Shown here piece after piece: positions 16,541 through 26,002 of a DNA stretch of 64,000 bases; position 1 is the stretch's first letter, and each line of letters opens with the position of its first letter. The DNA is taken from positions 45,041 to 109,040 of the forward strand of contig VXWP01000059.1 in NCBI GenBank assembly GCA_009835325.1. The letters run 5' to 3'. The position numbers and the translations under genes are program-made. The stretch is from Gemmatimonadota bacterium (GTDB taxonomy: Bacteria; JAAXHH01). The notes beneath the pieces are model-generated. The model did not search any database and was not told where the DNA came from. It saw nothing but the letters and a program-made list of their open reading frames with translations.

Positions 16541-18499
16541 ATGCCGACCGATTCAAACCAGGTTTCACCCTTCAACCAAACCGTGAACGGCCTGACCCCC
16601 AGGGTGCTCATCCTGGGCAGCGCGCTCGCCGTGTTCATCGCGATCTGGACGCCCCACACCAATTACGTCATGCACGGCCCGAGGCTCACCCTGAGCCATC
16701 TCTCGATCGCGGCGCTGGTTTCCTTTCTCGTCGTGATCTTCTGCATGCAGATCCCCCTGCGCAGGTGGCGGCCCGAACGGGCGTTTACGGCGGGTGAACT
16801 GGCCGTGCTCTTCCTCTTCTGCCTGGTCTCTTCGACGATTCCGGGAAAGGCCTTCGTAGACTACTTCGTCGGCATCCTGGCGTCGCCCTTCTACTACGCC
16901 ACACCGGAGAACCGGTGGGCGGATACCTTCTTCCCTCATCTTCCGGGCTGGCTGGTCGTACGGGACGACCTCGGGGCCGCGACGGGGTTCTACGAAGGCG
17001 CCAGCCAGAGCGTCCTACTGTGGGTCGACTGGACCGTTCCCCTCTTCTGGTGGATGTGCATGCTGGCGGCGCTGTTCCTGGTCATGGCCTGTATTGCGGT
17101 GATTTTCCGGCGGCAGTGGGTCGAGCACGAGCGGCTGTCCTTCCCCGCGGTCCAGATTCCGTCGATGCTGATCGCGGGGACGACCCGGGGCGGACTGGTG
17201 CCGGCGTTCATGGCGAACCGGTACCTCCAGGTGGGGTTCGCGCTCACCTTCGCCCTGCTGGCCTGGAACTGCCTGGCCTATTTCGGTTACGTACCGGCCA
17301 TACCCATCGGCGCGCCCTTCCGAACGCAGATCCAACTGGCGCAATCCGTTCCCGAGACCCAGGTGCAGTTCAATCTCTTTATGATGTGTTTCGCCTACTT
17401 CGCCGACCTCAAGGTGCTCTTCAGCATATGGTTCTTCCACCTCCTCGCGTTGCTGGAAATCAGCCTGCTCAACCAGCTGGGCGTATCGGCGTCGGGTATG
17501 GCCGGCGGCTCCGGGTTCATCGTAAAGACCCAGCATTTCGGCGGGTTCTGGGTATTCGTGCTCTGGGGCCTGTGGATCGGGAGACATCACCTGAAGGCCG
17601 TGTGGCGCAAGGCTTTGGGCCGTGCGCCGGAACTCGACGATTCCATGGAATTGCTGTCCTACCGCACGGCATTGCTTGGACTGGCGGGCGGCTTGTGCTA
17701 CCTGCTGTTCTGGTTGAACCGCATGGGCATGTCGGTCGACGTGGCGGTGCTCTTCCTCGCGATCACCCTGGCGCTGTACATCGGCGTCACCCGCATCGTC
17801 GCCGAGACCGGTCTGGTCTTTCTCGACCTTCCGGTCAACTCGAACGAAATGACGGTGGGCGTCATCGGATCGACCAACCTCTCGCCCTCGAATCTCACGG
17901 CCCTGGGACTCACCCACGCCATCTCTCACAACCACCGGGGCATCGGTCTTTCTTCCCTGATACACAGCCTGAAGGTATCCGAAGGGTTTACCCGGTCCAG
18001 GAAGGGCCTGTTCGCCGCGGTGGGCGCGGTGCTGGTACTGACCTTCATCGTCACGAACGGCTATACGATCTACGCCGGGGCATCCGGGACGGGCGCCCAT
18101 GATTTCGCGCCGCTCCGGGCCGAGGGGTTCTACGACCAGTTGGCCACGTGGTTCAACAATCCGTACACCCTGTCCTACGAGGAGATCTATTTCCTGCTCC
18201 TGGGCGTCGGGATCACCACGGGTCTCCTGCTCATGCAGTACCGCTTCCCCGGCTGGCCCTTCCATCCCATCGGCTACGTCGTAGCCTACGCGGACATCAT
18301 CAACTTCGAAATCACGTCGATCTTCACGATCTGGCTGATTAAGGTGCTGTTGCTGCGCCTGGGTGGCTTCGAAATGTACCGGAGGATGCAGCCAGCGGTG
18401 ATCGGCGTGCTGCTGGGTTACGCGGCGGGCGTGACCCTCTCCCTGGTCGTCGATGTCATCTGGTTCCCGGGCCAGGGACACAACGTGCACAACTGGTAG
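16541..18499 (+). CDS. Large multi-spanning membrane protein, DUF6785/DUF6784 type
   Basis: A roughly 650-residue protein (from ATG 16541; a GTG at 16451 would add 30 residues) with around a dozen or more membrane segments. Recognisable segments are F-R-R-Q-W-V-E-H-E-R-L-S-F-P after the fifth or so segment and G-L-T-H-A-I-S-H-N in the second half. From memory this matches the DUF6785 (N-terminal) plus DUF6784 (C-terminal) family, which looks like a transporter related to oligopeptide transporters. Its substrate is unknown to me. It ends six bases from the end of a convergent paralogue, so the two may have arisen by inverted duplication. Confidence 0.75.
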   Translation: MPTDSNQVSPFNQTVNGLTPRVLILGSALAVFIAIWTPHTNYVMHGPRLTLSHLSIAALVSFLVVIFCMQIPLRRWRPERAFTAGELAVLFLFCLVSSTIPGKAFVDYFVGILASPFYYATPENRWADTFFPHLPGWLVVRDDLGAATGFYEGASQSVLLWVDWTVPLFWWMCMLAALFLVMACIAVIFRRQWVEHERLSFPAVQIPSMLIAGTTRGGLVPAFMANRYLQVGFALTFALLAWNCLAYFGYVPAIPIGAPFRTQIQLAQSVPETQVQFNLFMMCFAYFADLKVLFSIWFFHLLALLEISLLNQLGVSASGMAGGSGFIVKTQHFGGFWVFVLWGLWIGRHHLKAVWRKALGRAPELDDSMELLSYRTALLGLAGGLCYLLFWLNRMGMSVDVAVLFLAITLALYIGVTRIVAETGLVFLDLPVNSNEMTVGVIGSTNLSPSNLTALGLTHAISHNHRGIGLSSLIHSLKVSEGFTRSRKGLFAAVGAVLVLTFIVTNGYTIYAGASGTGAHDFAPLRAEGFYDQLATWFNNPYTLSYEEIYFLLLGVGITTGLLLMQYRFPGWPFHPIGYVVAYADIINFEITSIFTIWLIKVLLLRLGGFEMYRRMQPAVIGVLLGYAAGVTLSLVVDVIWFPGQGHNVHNW

Positions 18500-18505
18500 G
18501 GCGGT

Positions 18506-20455
18506 CTAGAAGATCTCGGTAATATGCGGCGTGTCCGGGAAGTAAATCGTATCGACGATGTAGGCGGCCAGGACCCCGGCCACGTAACCGACGAGGATAC
18601 CCAGGAAAAGCGGTTGCGCTTTCCGGTACAGCCGGACGCCGCCGATACGGAGCAGGATGACCTGCACGAGCCAGGCGACGAAGAGGGTGAAGGCAAGCCC
18701 CCGTATGGGCGCCGAGGCCCCGATGGCGAACCCGATGGGATTGAGCGGCCACCAGTAGAAGAGGTACCTGCCCAGGGCCAGCACGCTGCTGACGGCCATG
18801 CCGACCGTGAGAAACAGGATTTCGAGGGCGGTGACCTGCGTGGCGTTCTTCATCCACTTCACCACCAGGTCGAAGAACAGGTTCCCCGTGTTCCTCAGAT
18901 TGATGTGCAGGTTGTCCGCCCCTTCCGCGTAACCGGAATAGACGACGTATCCCGTCGAGATCGCCGTCCCGCTGACGAACGCGAGCATCACGAGCAGGAA
19001 CAGCCGTCCGCGGTTCTCCCCGAGGTAGTTTCGCCAGAAAGCGACGTGTGAAAGCCCTACCATAGTAAAAGTCCGCCAGTTCCGCGCGAAGGCGTTGGTC
19101 AGTCCGAGACCGGTCAGGGTCGACCCCGACAGGTTGGCCGAGCCCACCATTCCCACCGTGAAGGCGTGGGCGTTGATCGGCAGGTCGAGGTTGATCAGGC
19201 CCGCTTCGGCGAGGATGCGCGCGATGCCGAAATAGAACACCAGCAAGAGGAACAGGAAGAGCAGGGCGACGGGGACGGAGAATCCGATGGCGTGCAGCCA
19301 GGCGGTCATGAAGAGCAAGCCCAGTACCAGGCCGATGACCGCCGTGCGGTAGGAGAACATCTCGTTCTCGTCGCGCAGGTCGCTTTCCCTGCCGAGGGAC
19401 TTCCGAAGGACATTTCGGATATGTTTCCGGGCCATCCAGACGCTGATCAGGGCGAACATGATCAGTCCGCCGCAGAACTGGATGGCCACCAGGCCGCGGG
19501 GCACGATCGTCTCGGCAGGCGAAACCACGCCGAAACGGTTGAGCAGACCGGTTTCCAGTATGCCCAGCACCTGGAAGAACCAGACGCTGAAGAGGATCTC
19601 GACGTTGACGAAGAAGGCGAAACACAGCACGTAGGGCACGAGCCGGATGGCGATGGGCGGGTAGGCCGGGTCGATGACCACGTTGAATACCGGACCGGGA
19701 AGGGGGATGTGGGGCAGCACACCCCAGAAGCCGATGATGTTCCAGGTCATGACGGCCAGGCCGGCCGCGAAGCCGACCTGGAACAGCCGGTTACCGAAGA
19801 GGGCCGGCCACCTCCCGGACGGCCCGGACGCGCCTTGATCTGTTTCGAGCAGGCGGAGCACCACCTCGCCCATGGGAAACTGAAGCCGTTCGTGTTCCAC
19901 CCACTGCTTCCGGAAGATCACGACCAGGCAGGCACCCATGAAAAGCAGCGCGCCCAGGGCCGACATCCACCAGAAGAGCGGGATGACCCAGTCCTGCCAC
20001 GGAATCGGCATCCCGGACGGCCGCCCCGCGAAGAAATCGGAAACCTGTCCCTTGTCGTTGGGAATGACCGTCCATTCCGGCAGGTAGGCGAAGAAGTGCG
20101 CCTCCCACTGGTTCTCCGGACTGGCGAAGTAGTGCGGCGCGGTGATGACGCTGATGAGATAGCGGACCATCCCCCAGTCGGGCACCATGGCCGCGATCAG
20201 TCCCATGGCGAAGATGACCAGGAGTTCCGGCCTCGTGAGCGCGGCGTCCCGGTTTATGGCGCGGATCAGTACGTTCGGAAGAAGGACCAGGAAGACGAAG
20301 GGAACGACCAGGCACAGCGGCATCTGGGGGAAGGTCAGGTAATTGTAGCTCAGCTGCGCCGAAGCGTGCTGTCCCCAGAAAGCGACGAAACAGGCGAAGG
20401 CCAGACCCAGGCCGGCGGTTTTAAGGGATATGGGTTTCGTGGTCAGCTTGGTCAT
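18506..20455 (-). CDS. Large multi-spanning membrane protein, DUF6785/DUF6784 type, paralogue
   Basis: A 649-residue paralogue of the protein at 16541-18499, with the same layout and shared signatures F-R-K-Q-W-V-E-H-E-R-L-Q-F-P, N-L-x-G/P-S-x-L-T-x-L-G-L-T near the middle of the second half, and W-P-L-N-P-I-G-F near the end. The two are clearly diverged rather than recent copies. It probably transports a small solute. Upstream, 57 bases away, is an SDR gene on the same strand, so it may belong to the minus-strand set 23640 to 18506 with the SDR, sugar-isomerase-like and sulfatase genes. Confidence 0.75.
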   Translation of the reverse strand: MTKLTTKPISLKTAGLGLAFACFVAFWGQHASAQLSYNYLTFPQMPLCLVVPFVFLVLLPNVLIRAINRDAALTRPELLVIFAMGLIAAMVPDWGMVRYLISVITAPHYFASPENQWEAHFFAYLPEWTVIPNDKGQVSDFFAGRPSGMPIPWQDWVIPLFWWMSALGALLFMGACLVVIFRKQWVEHERLQFPMGEVVLRLLETDQGASGPSGRWPALFGNRLFQVGFAAGLAVMTWNIIGFWGVLPHIPLPGPVFNVVIDPAYPPIAIRLVPYVLCFAFFVNVEILFSVWFFQVLGILETGLLNRFGVVSPAETIVPRGLVAIQFCGGLIMFALISVWMARKHIRNVLRKSLGRESDLRDENEMFSYRTAVIGLVLGLLFMTAWLHAIGFSVPVALLFLFLLLVFYFGIARILAEAGLINLDLPINAHAFTVGMVGSANLSGSTLTGLGLTNAFARNWRTFTMVGLSHVAFWRNYLGENRGRLFLLVMLAFVSGTAISTGYVVYSGYAEGADNLHINLRNTGNLFFDLVVKWMKNATQVTALEILFLTVGMAVSSVLALGRYLFYWWPLNPIGFAIGASAPIRGLAFTLFVAWLVQVILLRIGGVRLYRKAQPLFLGILVGYVAGVLAAYIVDTIYFPDTPHITEIF

Positions 20456-20512
20456 GCCTGGTCAAGCCCGGCCGGGCCGGTCTCGTCTGATCGCGCCCGC
20501 TCGCGCCGGAAG

Positions 20513-21292
20513 TCACTCCTTGATGGAGGCCGTGCCGCGCTTGAGCCAGAATCCACCATCTACGCGCAGGACTTCCCCGGTGATGTAGTCTGCGGCGTCG
20601 GAACTAAGAAAAGTGGCGGCCTTGCCCAGGTCCTCGATCGTGCCCATCCGGCCCCAGGGAAGCCGCCTGCCGCCTTCCTCGAGTTCCTGCTCCGTGGAGT
20701 ACTGCCGCTCGCCCGGCGTGTCGGTCCACCCGGGTTCGATCACGTTCACGCGGATGCGGTGCTCCAGCAGTTCCAGGGCGATGATGGCCGCCATGTGGTT
20801 CATGCCGGCCTTGGCCGAAGAGTAGGCGAGCGAAGTGGGGAAAGGCAGGAAGGACATGACCGAACTGATGAAGAGGATGCTGCCGCCCTTCCCTCCGGCC
20901 ACCATCTTCCGAGCGCCGGACTGAGCCACGTGAAACGCGCCGAAGAGGCTGACATCGTAGGTTTTCCGCAGTTCATCCACGTCCATCTCGAGAAAGGGCT
21001 CCCGCGTCGAATAGTAGGCATTGGCCACGACGATATCGGGTCCGCCGAGTTCCTCGGCTGTCTGTTCCACCATCTCGTCCACCGCGGACCGGTCCGAAGC
21101 GTCCGCGCCAATGACGACCGCACGCCGCCCCATGGCCCGGATTTTGTCCGCGACTTCCTCGCCGTCCTCCCGGTGGCGGAAGTAGTTGACGGCCACGTCC
21201 GCACCGGAGCGGGCCATTTCCAGTGCGATGCCTTTGCCGATCCCGCGGGAGGAACCGCTGATCAGCGCCGTTTTGCCTGAAAGGTCGATCAT
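20513..21292 (-). CDS. Short-chain dehydrogenase/reductase
   Basis: A 259-residue SDR with S-G-S-S-R-G-I-G (12-19) in place of T-G-x-x-x-G-I-G, N-Y-F-R-H after the second strand (suggesting NADP), A-N-A-Y-Y for the usual N-N-A-G, and the active-site Y-S-S-A-K. The fold resembles 3-oxoacyl-ACP reductase or enoyl-ACP reductase-like SDRs (R-x-N-V-I-E-P-G-W-T-D-T-P), but in this cassette a catabolic role is likelier. It lies between the large membrane protein and the isomerase-like gene on the same strand. Confidence 0.9.
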   Translation of the reverse strand: MIDLSGKTALISGSSRGIGKGIALEMARSGADVAVNYFRHREDGEEVADKIRAMGRRAVVIGADASDRSAVDEMVEQTAEELGGPDIVVANAYYSTREPFLEMDVDELRKTYDVSLFGAFHVAQSGARKMVAGGKGGSILFISSVMSFLPFPTSLAYSSAKAGMNHMAAIIALELLEHRIRVNVIEPGWTDTPGERQYSTEQELEEGGRRLPWGRMGTIEDLGKAATFLSSDAADYITGEVLRVDGGFWLKRGTASIKE

Positions 21293-21382
21293 GGTACCCT
21301 CAAGTCGAAATGTGTGGTGATCGTGGCGCGTAAATCCCGGGCGGCTGGCCGATCCCGGGCGGCCGAACGATCGGAAGCTGGA

Positions 21383-22144
21383 TCAAAGTCCCATGGCGGT
21401 CATGTTGCGGAAGCTGATGGCGATGCTGTCGAAGGGATCGCCGGCGCAGGTATCCTGCTCGACCACGTACCACTGGGCTCCGGCGGTCTCGCAGGCGGCG
21501 ACGATACCGGGCCAGTTCATGTTCCCCTCGCCGATCTCGGCCATCATCTGTTCCCTGCCCGACACGCCCAGGTCCTTGAAGTGGATGACCGGGCACCGGT
21601 TGCTTACCCGTTCAATCCAGTGGATCGGATCGCCCCCGCCGTACTGGATCCAGTAGGTGTCGATCTCGAAGCACAGGGCGGGGTCGCTGTCTTCCACCAG
21701 GATGGCCAGGCCCGTCCGTCCGCCTACGCGCACGAGTTCCGTATGGTGATTGTGGTAGCTGAAGGACATGCCGGCTTTCTTCAACCTGAGCGCCACGGCC
21801 GACGCGTCCGCCGCGAACCGGGAGAACCCGTCCGGATCGTCCCAGTAGGACCGCGGCATGGACCCGACGGCAATATGCTCGCAACCCCAGAGGCGGTGCT
21901 CCTCGATCACTTTGTTCGGCTCATCCTGCAGCCGTTCGAAGGGCACGTGCGTGGCGCAGACGTGCAGGCCGGCGTCCCTGATCATGCTGCCAAGCTCCGC
22001 GGGGTCGACGGGACCGAGGGCCGAAAGCTGAATATGATCATAGCCGATGGACTTGACTTTCTTCAGGGTGTCCGCGATGTCGGCCGGCGTCTGCACGAAG
22101 TCGCGCAACGTATAGAGCGTAACGGCGATTTTGCTTGCAGCCAT
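21383..22144 (-). CDS. Sugar phosphate isomerase/epimerase-like TIM barrel
   Basis: A 253-residue xylose-isomerase-like TIM-barrel protein. Landmarks are T-L-Y-T-L-R at the start, C-A-T-H-V-P, S-Y-H-N-H-H-T-E, the metal-site E-I-D-T-Y-W and H-F-K-D-L-G, and a late G-E-G-N-M-N-W. ATG at 22144 is chosen because GGAG lies eight bases upstream; an in-frame GTG five codons earlier is less likely. Members isomerise or epimerise sugars and inositols, often alongside Gfo/Idh dehydrogenases. It starts 11 bases after the sulfatase stop, so the two are probably co-transcribed. Confidence 0.9.
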   Translation of the reverse strand: MAASKIAVTLYTLRDFVQTPADIADTLKKVKSIGYDHIQLSALGPVDPAELGSMIRDAGLHVCATHVPFERLQDEPNKVIEEHRLWGCEHIAVGSMPRSYWDDPDGFSRFAADASAVALRLKKAGMSFSYHNHHTELVRVGGRTGLAILVEDSDPALCFEIDTYWIQYGGGDPIHWIERVSNRCPVIHFKDLGVSGREQMMAEIGEGNMNWPGIVAACETAGAQWYVVEQDTCAGDPFDSIAISFRNMTAMGL

Positions 22145-22155
22145 CGAGGTCTCCT

Positions 22156-23640
22156 TCACGATTTCAGTTGTTCGAAAGCCGGCGAGTCGTCATCCCATGC
22201 GCCGCCGATGGGCCTTAGCTGGCCGGCGCCGGAGACCGGCCTGGCCCGGCCGTCCTGGTCCGGGTCGGCATAGCGTTCGAACCAGCCCTCCAGCTCGCCG
22301 CGCAGTGACCGGCGCCTGCCGGCGTAACCGGCATCGTCCGCGAGATTCGCCCGTTCGTCGGGATCGTTTTCCAGGTCGTACAGTTCGTCTGGTCCGTAGG
22401 GATACCGGTGCACGTATTTCCACGATTCGGTGCGGATCATGCGCGTGCCTCCGTATTCGTCGAATACCACGACGTGGTCCCGGCCGGCATCGGACGAAGC
22501 CGCCCGGTCGTCCCGGTTCATCGGAGCGGCCCGGTCGTCCCGGCCGGAACCGGACGAGGCCGCCCGAACTGGCCAAGCTGACCGGCACATCCAGGCGTCC
22601 ACGGCGTTTCGCCCGGGCAGGTTGCGGTCCCAGGGAACGGGCAGATCCAGATAGGACAGGAGCGTGGGCATGAAATCGTAGGCGCTGATCATCGCCTGCT
22701 GCACGGCGCCTTCGGGCAGTCGCCCAGGCTGGCTGACGAGCGCTGGCACCAGGATGGAATTTTCGTACATATTCAACGGGCTGGTTCCGTTGCCCTTGCC
22801 CCAGAATCCGTGGTGTCCCAGGCTGAAACCGTTGTCACTCAGGAAGACCACCAGGGTGTCTTCGCGGATGCCGTGATGATCGAGCCGGTCCAGCAACCTG
22901 CCGACGTCGAGGTCCATGGCCGTGACGGCCGCGAAATAGCCCTTCAGGCTTTCCCGGTCACCCATGCACTCGCGGGTCAGGCCGATGGCCCAGGGGTGGA
23001 CGGGCTCCTGGGGGCAGGAGTCGAAGGGGCAGTCGTCGTAGGAATCGACGATATCCTGCGGATGGCCGCTCCACGGACTGTGGGGCGCGGTGTAGTGGAC
23101 GCCCAGGTAGAACGGATCATCCTGGTTGGCGTGGCGGTCGATGAAGGCCAGCGCATCTTCGGTGATGACGTTCGTAACGTATCCCGGTTCAGTGACCGGG
23201 ACGCCGTTCCGGACCATAGGCGCATCATTGTACGGACCGCCGCCGAACTGGTGGGTGAACCAGTGGGAGAACCCGTGCTGGGGCAGGGTGCTGTTGCCCA
23301 GGTGCCACTTGCCGCTGAGGCCGCATCGCCAGCCGTGGGCCGCGAGCACATCGGTATACGCCGTTTCTCCCTCGAGGTAGGAAGCCGCGCCCTCGCCCAC
23401 ATTGCCTCCCCTGATCCAGTCGTGCACGCCATGCTGGGAGGGGATCCGCCCGGTCAGCAGCGTCGCGCGGCTGGGGGAGCAGACGGGCGTGGCCACGAAG
23501 AACCGATCGAGGCGAACCCCGGTCTCCGCGATCCGGTCGATGTGCGGCGTGCGGATTTCCCCGTTGCCGTAACAGCCCGCCGCCCAGACGCCCTGGTCGT
23601 CGGTGAGGATGCAGAGCACATTCGGTCGTGATGATGCCAT
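22156..23640 (-). CDS. Sulfatase with an internal repeat insertion
   Basis: A 494-residue type I sulfatase. The N-terminal metal site is L-T-D-D-Q-G (12-17) and the formylglycine motif is C-S-P-S-R at 54-58. L-S-G-K-W-H-L-G and L-S-D-N-G-F-S-L-G-H-H-G are further family landmarks. No signal peptide is visible, so it is probably cytoplasmic. At about residues 359-389 the chain carries a Ser/Asp/Arg/Ala-rich insert with repeated R-D-D-R-A-A, encoded by three in-frame DNA units (22474-22566), likely a surface loop. Substrate unknown; carbohydrate sulfate is likely given the neighbouring isomerase-like and dehydrogenase genes. Confidence 0.9.
   Translation of the reverse strand: MASSRPNVLCILTDDQGVWAAGCYGNGEIRTPHIDRIAETGVRLDRFFVATPVCSPSRATLLTGRIPSQHGVHDWIRGGNVGEGAASYLEGETAYTDVLAAHGWRCGLSGKWHLGNSTLPQHGFSHWFTHQFGGGPYNDAPMVRNGVPVTEPGYVTNVITEDALAFIDRHANQDDPFYLGVHYTAPHSPWSGHPQDIVDSYDDCPFDSCPQEPVHPWAIGLTRECMGDRESLKGYFAAVTAMDLDVGRLLDRLDHHGIREDTLVVFLSDNGFSLGHHGFWGKGNGTSPLNMYENSILVPALVSQPGRLPEGAVQQAMISAYDFMPTLLSYLDLPVPWDRNLPGRNAVDAWMCRSAWPVRAASSGSGRDDRAAPMNRDDRAASSDAGRDHVVVFDEYGGTRMIRTESWKYVHRYPYGPDELYDLENDPDERANLADDAGYAGRRRSLRGELEGWFERYADPDQDGRARPVSGAGQLRPIGGAWDDDSPAFEQLKS
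22474..22566 (+). repeat. Three in-frame tandem units inside the sulfatase gene
   Basis: Units at 22474-22506 (33 bases), 22507-22533 (27) and 22534-22566 (33) share the words GTCGTCCCGG (or GTGGTCCCGG), CGGA and G(C/G)CGCCCG or GCGGCCCG. All lengths are multiples of three, so the frame is kept. This is a direct observation. Confidence 0.8.
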
Positions 23641-23744
23641 GGATGGCCTCAGGATCGGGTGGTTCCCCGGAAAGAGATCGGGAGGTGCGGGTTGAAGATG
23701 GTTGAAACGGCAAATTAGCGCGTCACCGGTGGAATGTCACGGAC

Positions 23745-23797
23745 ATTATAAAACCCCCAATTCGCGTTTGCCATGCATCCGGCCCATCCCGTATATT
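23745..23797. promoter_or_regulatory. Divergent promoter region for the sulfatase and Gfo/Idh genes
   Basis: On the plus strand TTGCCA (23768-23773) and TATATT (23792-23797) are separated by 18 bases and point to the Gfo/Idh operon. On the minus strand a perfect TATAAT (complement of 23745-23750) points to the sulfatase operon, with only a weak -35. The two elements are close enough for shared control. Confidence 0.5.
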
Positions 23798-23884
23798 GTC
23801 CCCCGCATAGCCGGCGGGACTGAGGACGACAACGGGGTATGAGCCCTCGTGGCATGGACGCGGGCGTGTGAGTGGGGTACCGTC

Positions 23885-24916
23885 ATGATACGAACGGGCA
23901 TCGTAGGCTACGGACTGGCGGGACGGTTATTCCACGCCTACCTGGTTTCGCGGACCGAGGGGCTGCAACTCACCGCTGTGGCCAGCCGAGATCCTGAACG
24001 CCGTGCACAGGCGCGTCGGGACTGGTCCGCGGATACCCATGAGACGCTGACCGATCTACTGGCGGACGACGGCATCCAGCTGATCATCCTGGCCACGCCT
24101 CACCATACCCATGCATCCCTGGCCATCGAGGCCATGGAGGCCGGTAGACACGTCGTCGTCGACAAGGTCATGTGCATGTCGGCCGCCGAAGCCGAGGAGA
24201 TGATCGCGGTCAGCCGGCGGCGCGGGGTCATGCTGAGCGTCTTCCACAACCGCCGCTGGGACTGGGGATATCTGACGGTGCGCAAGGCGATAGAGGATGG
24301 CCTGCTTGGTGATCCCTTCCTGGTCGAAAGGGCGGTGCACCGGTTTCGGGCCTCCAGGGGCTGGCGGACGAGCCGGGCGGACAGCGGCGGCCTGCTTTTC
24401 GACTGGGGCGCGCACCTGGTCGACCAGGGGCTGCAGCTGCTGGCCGGCCGTCCCTCATCGGTCCTCTGCAACGGCCACAAACGCCTGTGGAAAGGCGACA
24501 TAGAAGATCATGTCACCTGCACGCTGTATTTCGAATCAGGTGCCGAATACCGGATGGAAATCAGCAATCTTTCGCATATATCCAAGCCCCACTGGTACGT
24601 GCTGGGCACTCGGGGATCCCTGGTAAAGACGGGACTCGATCCGCAGGAGGATTGGATGAAGAAGGGCAGGATCGAGGATGCGGTGGAGGCACCCGAAGAC
24701 CGTGTACGGGTGGTAGCGGAACGGGACGGGGAGGCGGAGGAAACGATCCTGGATCCGGTGAAAGGCAGTTGGGTGGACTACTACCGGAACATCGCGGCCG
24801 TGCTGAGCGAAGGCGCCGAATTGGCCGTCCAGCCTCTTGAGATGCTGGAGCTCATGAAGGTACTGGACGCTGCCGAGGAATCCCTGGAAACCGGCAGAGT
24901 TGTTTCGTTCAGTTGA
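23885..24916 (+). CDS. Gfo/Idh/MocA-family oxidoreductase
   Basis: A 343-residue dehydrogenase with G-I-V-G-Y-G-L-A-G-R-L-F-H near the N-terminus, A-S-R-D after the second strand, the proton-relay-like V-D-K-V in place of E-K-P near residue 95, and a C-terminal alpha/beta domain with D-W-G-A-H-L-V-D-Q. The Glu of E-K-P replaced by Asp is a mild oddity. ATG 23885 is chosen because it precedes the first strand directly. The following gene starts 14 bases later, so this leads the operon 23885-27346. The substrate is probably a sugar or inositol derivative. Confidence 0.9.
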   Translation: MIRTGIVGYGLAGRLFHAYLVSRTEGLQLTAVASRDPERRAQARRDWSADTHETLTDLLADDGIQLIILATPHHTHASLAIEAMEAGRHVVVDKVMCMSAAEAEEMIAVSRRRGVMLSVFHNRRWDWGYLTVRKAIEDGLLGDPFLVERAVHRFRASRGWRTSRADSGGLLFDWGAHLVDQGLQLLAGRPSSVLCNGHKRLWKGDIEDHVTCTLYFESGAEYRMEISNLSHISKPHWYVLGTRGSLVKTGLDPQEDWMKKGRIEDAVEAPEDRVRVVAERDGEAEETILDPVKGSWVDYYRNIAAVLSEGAELAVQPLEMLELMKVLDAAEESLETGRVVSFS

Positions 24917-24930
24917 GGATCGAAGGATAT

Positions 24931-25983
24931 ATGCAAACCAGGCGAATGGTAATCCTCACCGAGGGCCAACTGGGCACGTTCTCCTCCAAGACGGCCGCGT
25001 CGCTGGTCCGCTATAAGTCGGACGAGACCGTGGCGGTGCTCGACAGCGTGCACGCCGGCAAGCGGCTGGAAGACGTGCTCGAGGTGGGTACGGGCATCCC
25101 GATCGTGGCGACGCTTCAGGAAGCGATGGCCTTCGAACCGACCTCGCTGGTCATCGGCATCGCGACGCCCGGGGGCGTTTTGCCCGACGCCTGGCGGGAA
25201 GTCATCCACGAGGCCATCGAGCACGGGCTCGAGGTGGTGAACGGGCTCCACACTTTTCTCAACGAAGACGAGGCGTTTGCCCGGCATGCCGGGCGAAAAG
25301 GCGTGCGGCTTTGGGACGTGCGGCAGCCGCCCGGGGACCTGGACATCGGGCGGCATCGGGTCCACGGCCTCCCCAACTTGCGTGTACTGACCGTCGGCGC
25401 CGATTCCAGCATCGGCAAGAAGATCGCCGCGATCGAAATCGACCGCGCGGCCCGCGAGGCAGGCTGGGACAGCGAGTTCGTGGCCACCGGGCAGACCGGC
25501 ATCATGATCGCCGGATCGGGCATCGCGGTGGATACCGTGGCGGCGGACTACATATCTGGCGCGGCGGAAAGACTCGTGCTGGAACACAAGCACCGTGAAC
25601 TGCTGGTCATCGAAGGGCAGGGCACGATTCTGCATCCTTCCTATTCGGGCGTATCGCTCGGTCTGCTCCACGGCGCGGCGCCGCAGGCCCTGGTACTGTG
25701 CCACCAGCCGGGGAGGGACGTGATGCGCAACCTCCCCGTGGCCGTGCCATCCTATACGGAACTGATTACGGCCCACGAGTCCATTGCCAGGCCTCTGTTC
25801 CCCTGTCGGGTCGTGGCCGTATCGCTCAACTGCTTCGGCATGTCCATGGACGATGCAAGGCGGGAGGTGGACCGGGTCGAAGGGGAGACCGGGCTACCGG
25901 CGACGGACTGTGTGAAATTCGGTTGCGGTCCCATAGTCGAAGCGCTTGCACCGCTGAAGCCGGGGACGAGGAATACCTCATGA
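24931..25983 (+). CDS. DUF1611 (DgcN-like) family protein
   Basis: A 350-residue protein of the DUF1611 family, with an N-terminal Rossmann-like half and a C-terminal P-loop-like half carrying V-G-A-D-S-S-I-G-K-K (near 150) and V-I-E-G-Q-G near 228. From memory, one marine member, DgcN, was described as a D-glutamate N-acetyltransferase acting with an enolase-superfamily racemase, DgcA. An enolase-superfamily gene lies in this window, at 32153, but not next to this one. ATG 24931 follows AAGGA. It sits between Gfo/Idh and hisD genes with gaps of 14 and 19 bases, so its role may be tied to either. Confidence 0.82.
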   Translation: MQTRRMVILTEGQLGTFSSKTAASLVRYKSDETVAVLDSVHAGKRLEDVLEVGTGIPIVATLQEAMAFEPTSLVIGIATPGGVLPDAWREVIHEAIEHGLEVVNGLHTFLNEDEAFARHAGRKGVRLWDVRQPPGDLDIGRHRVHGLPNLRVLTVGADSSIGKKIAAIEIDRAAREAGWDSEFVATGQTGIMIAGSGIAVDTVAADYISGAAERLVLEHKHRELLVIEGQGTILHPSYSGVSLGLLHGAAPQALVLCHQPGRDVMRNLPVAVPSYTELITAHESIARPLFPCRVVAVSLNCFGMSMDDARREVDRVEGETGLPATDCVKFGCGPIVEALAPLKPGTRNTS

Positions 25984-26002
25984 CCACACCAGTGAGGGGA
26001 AG

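Noticed and set aside
19166..21280. Long plus-strand open frame opposite the membrane protein and SDR genes
   Set aside because: Spans two real minus-strand genes and is rich in Gln, Glu, Asp and His, as expected from antisense of hydrophobic codons.
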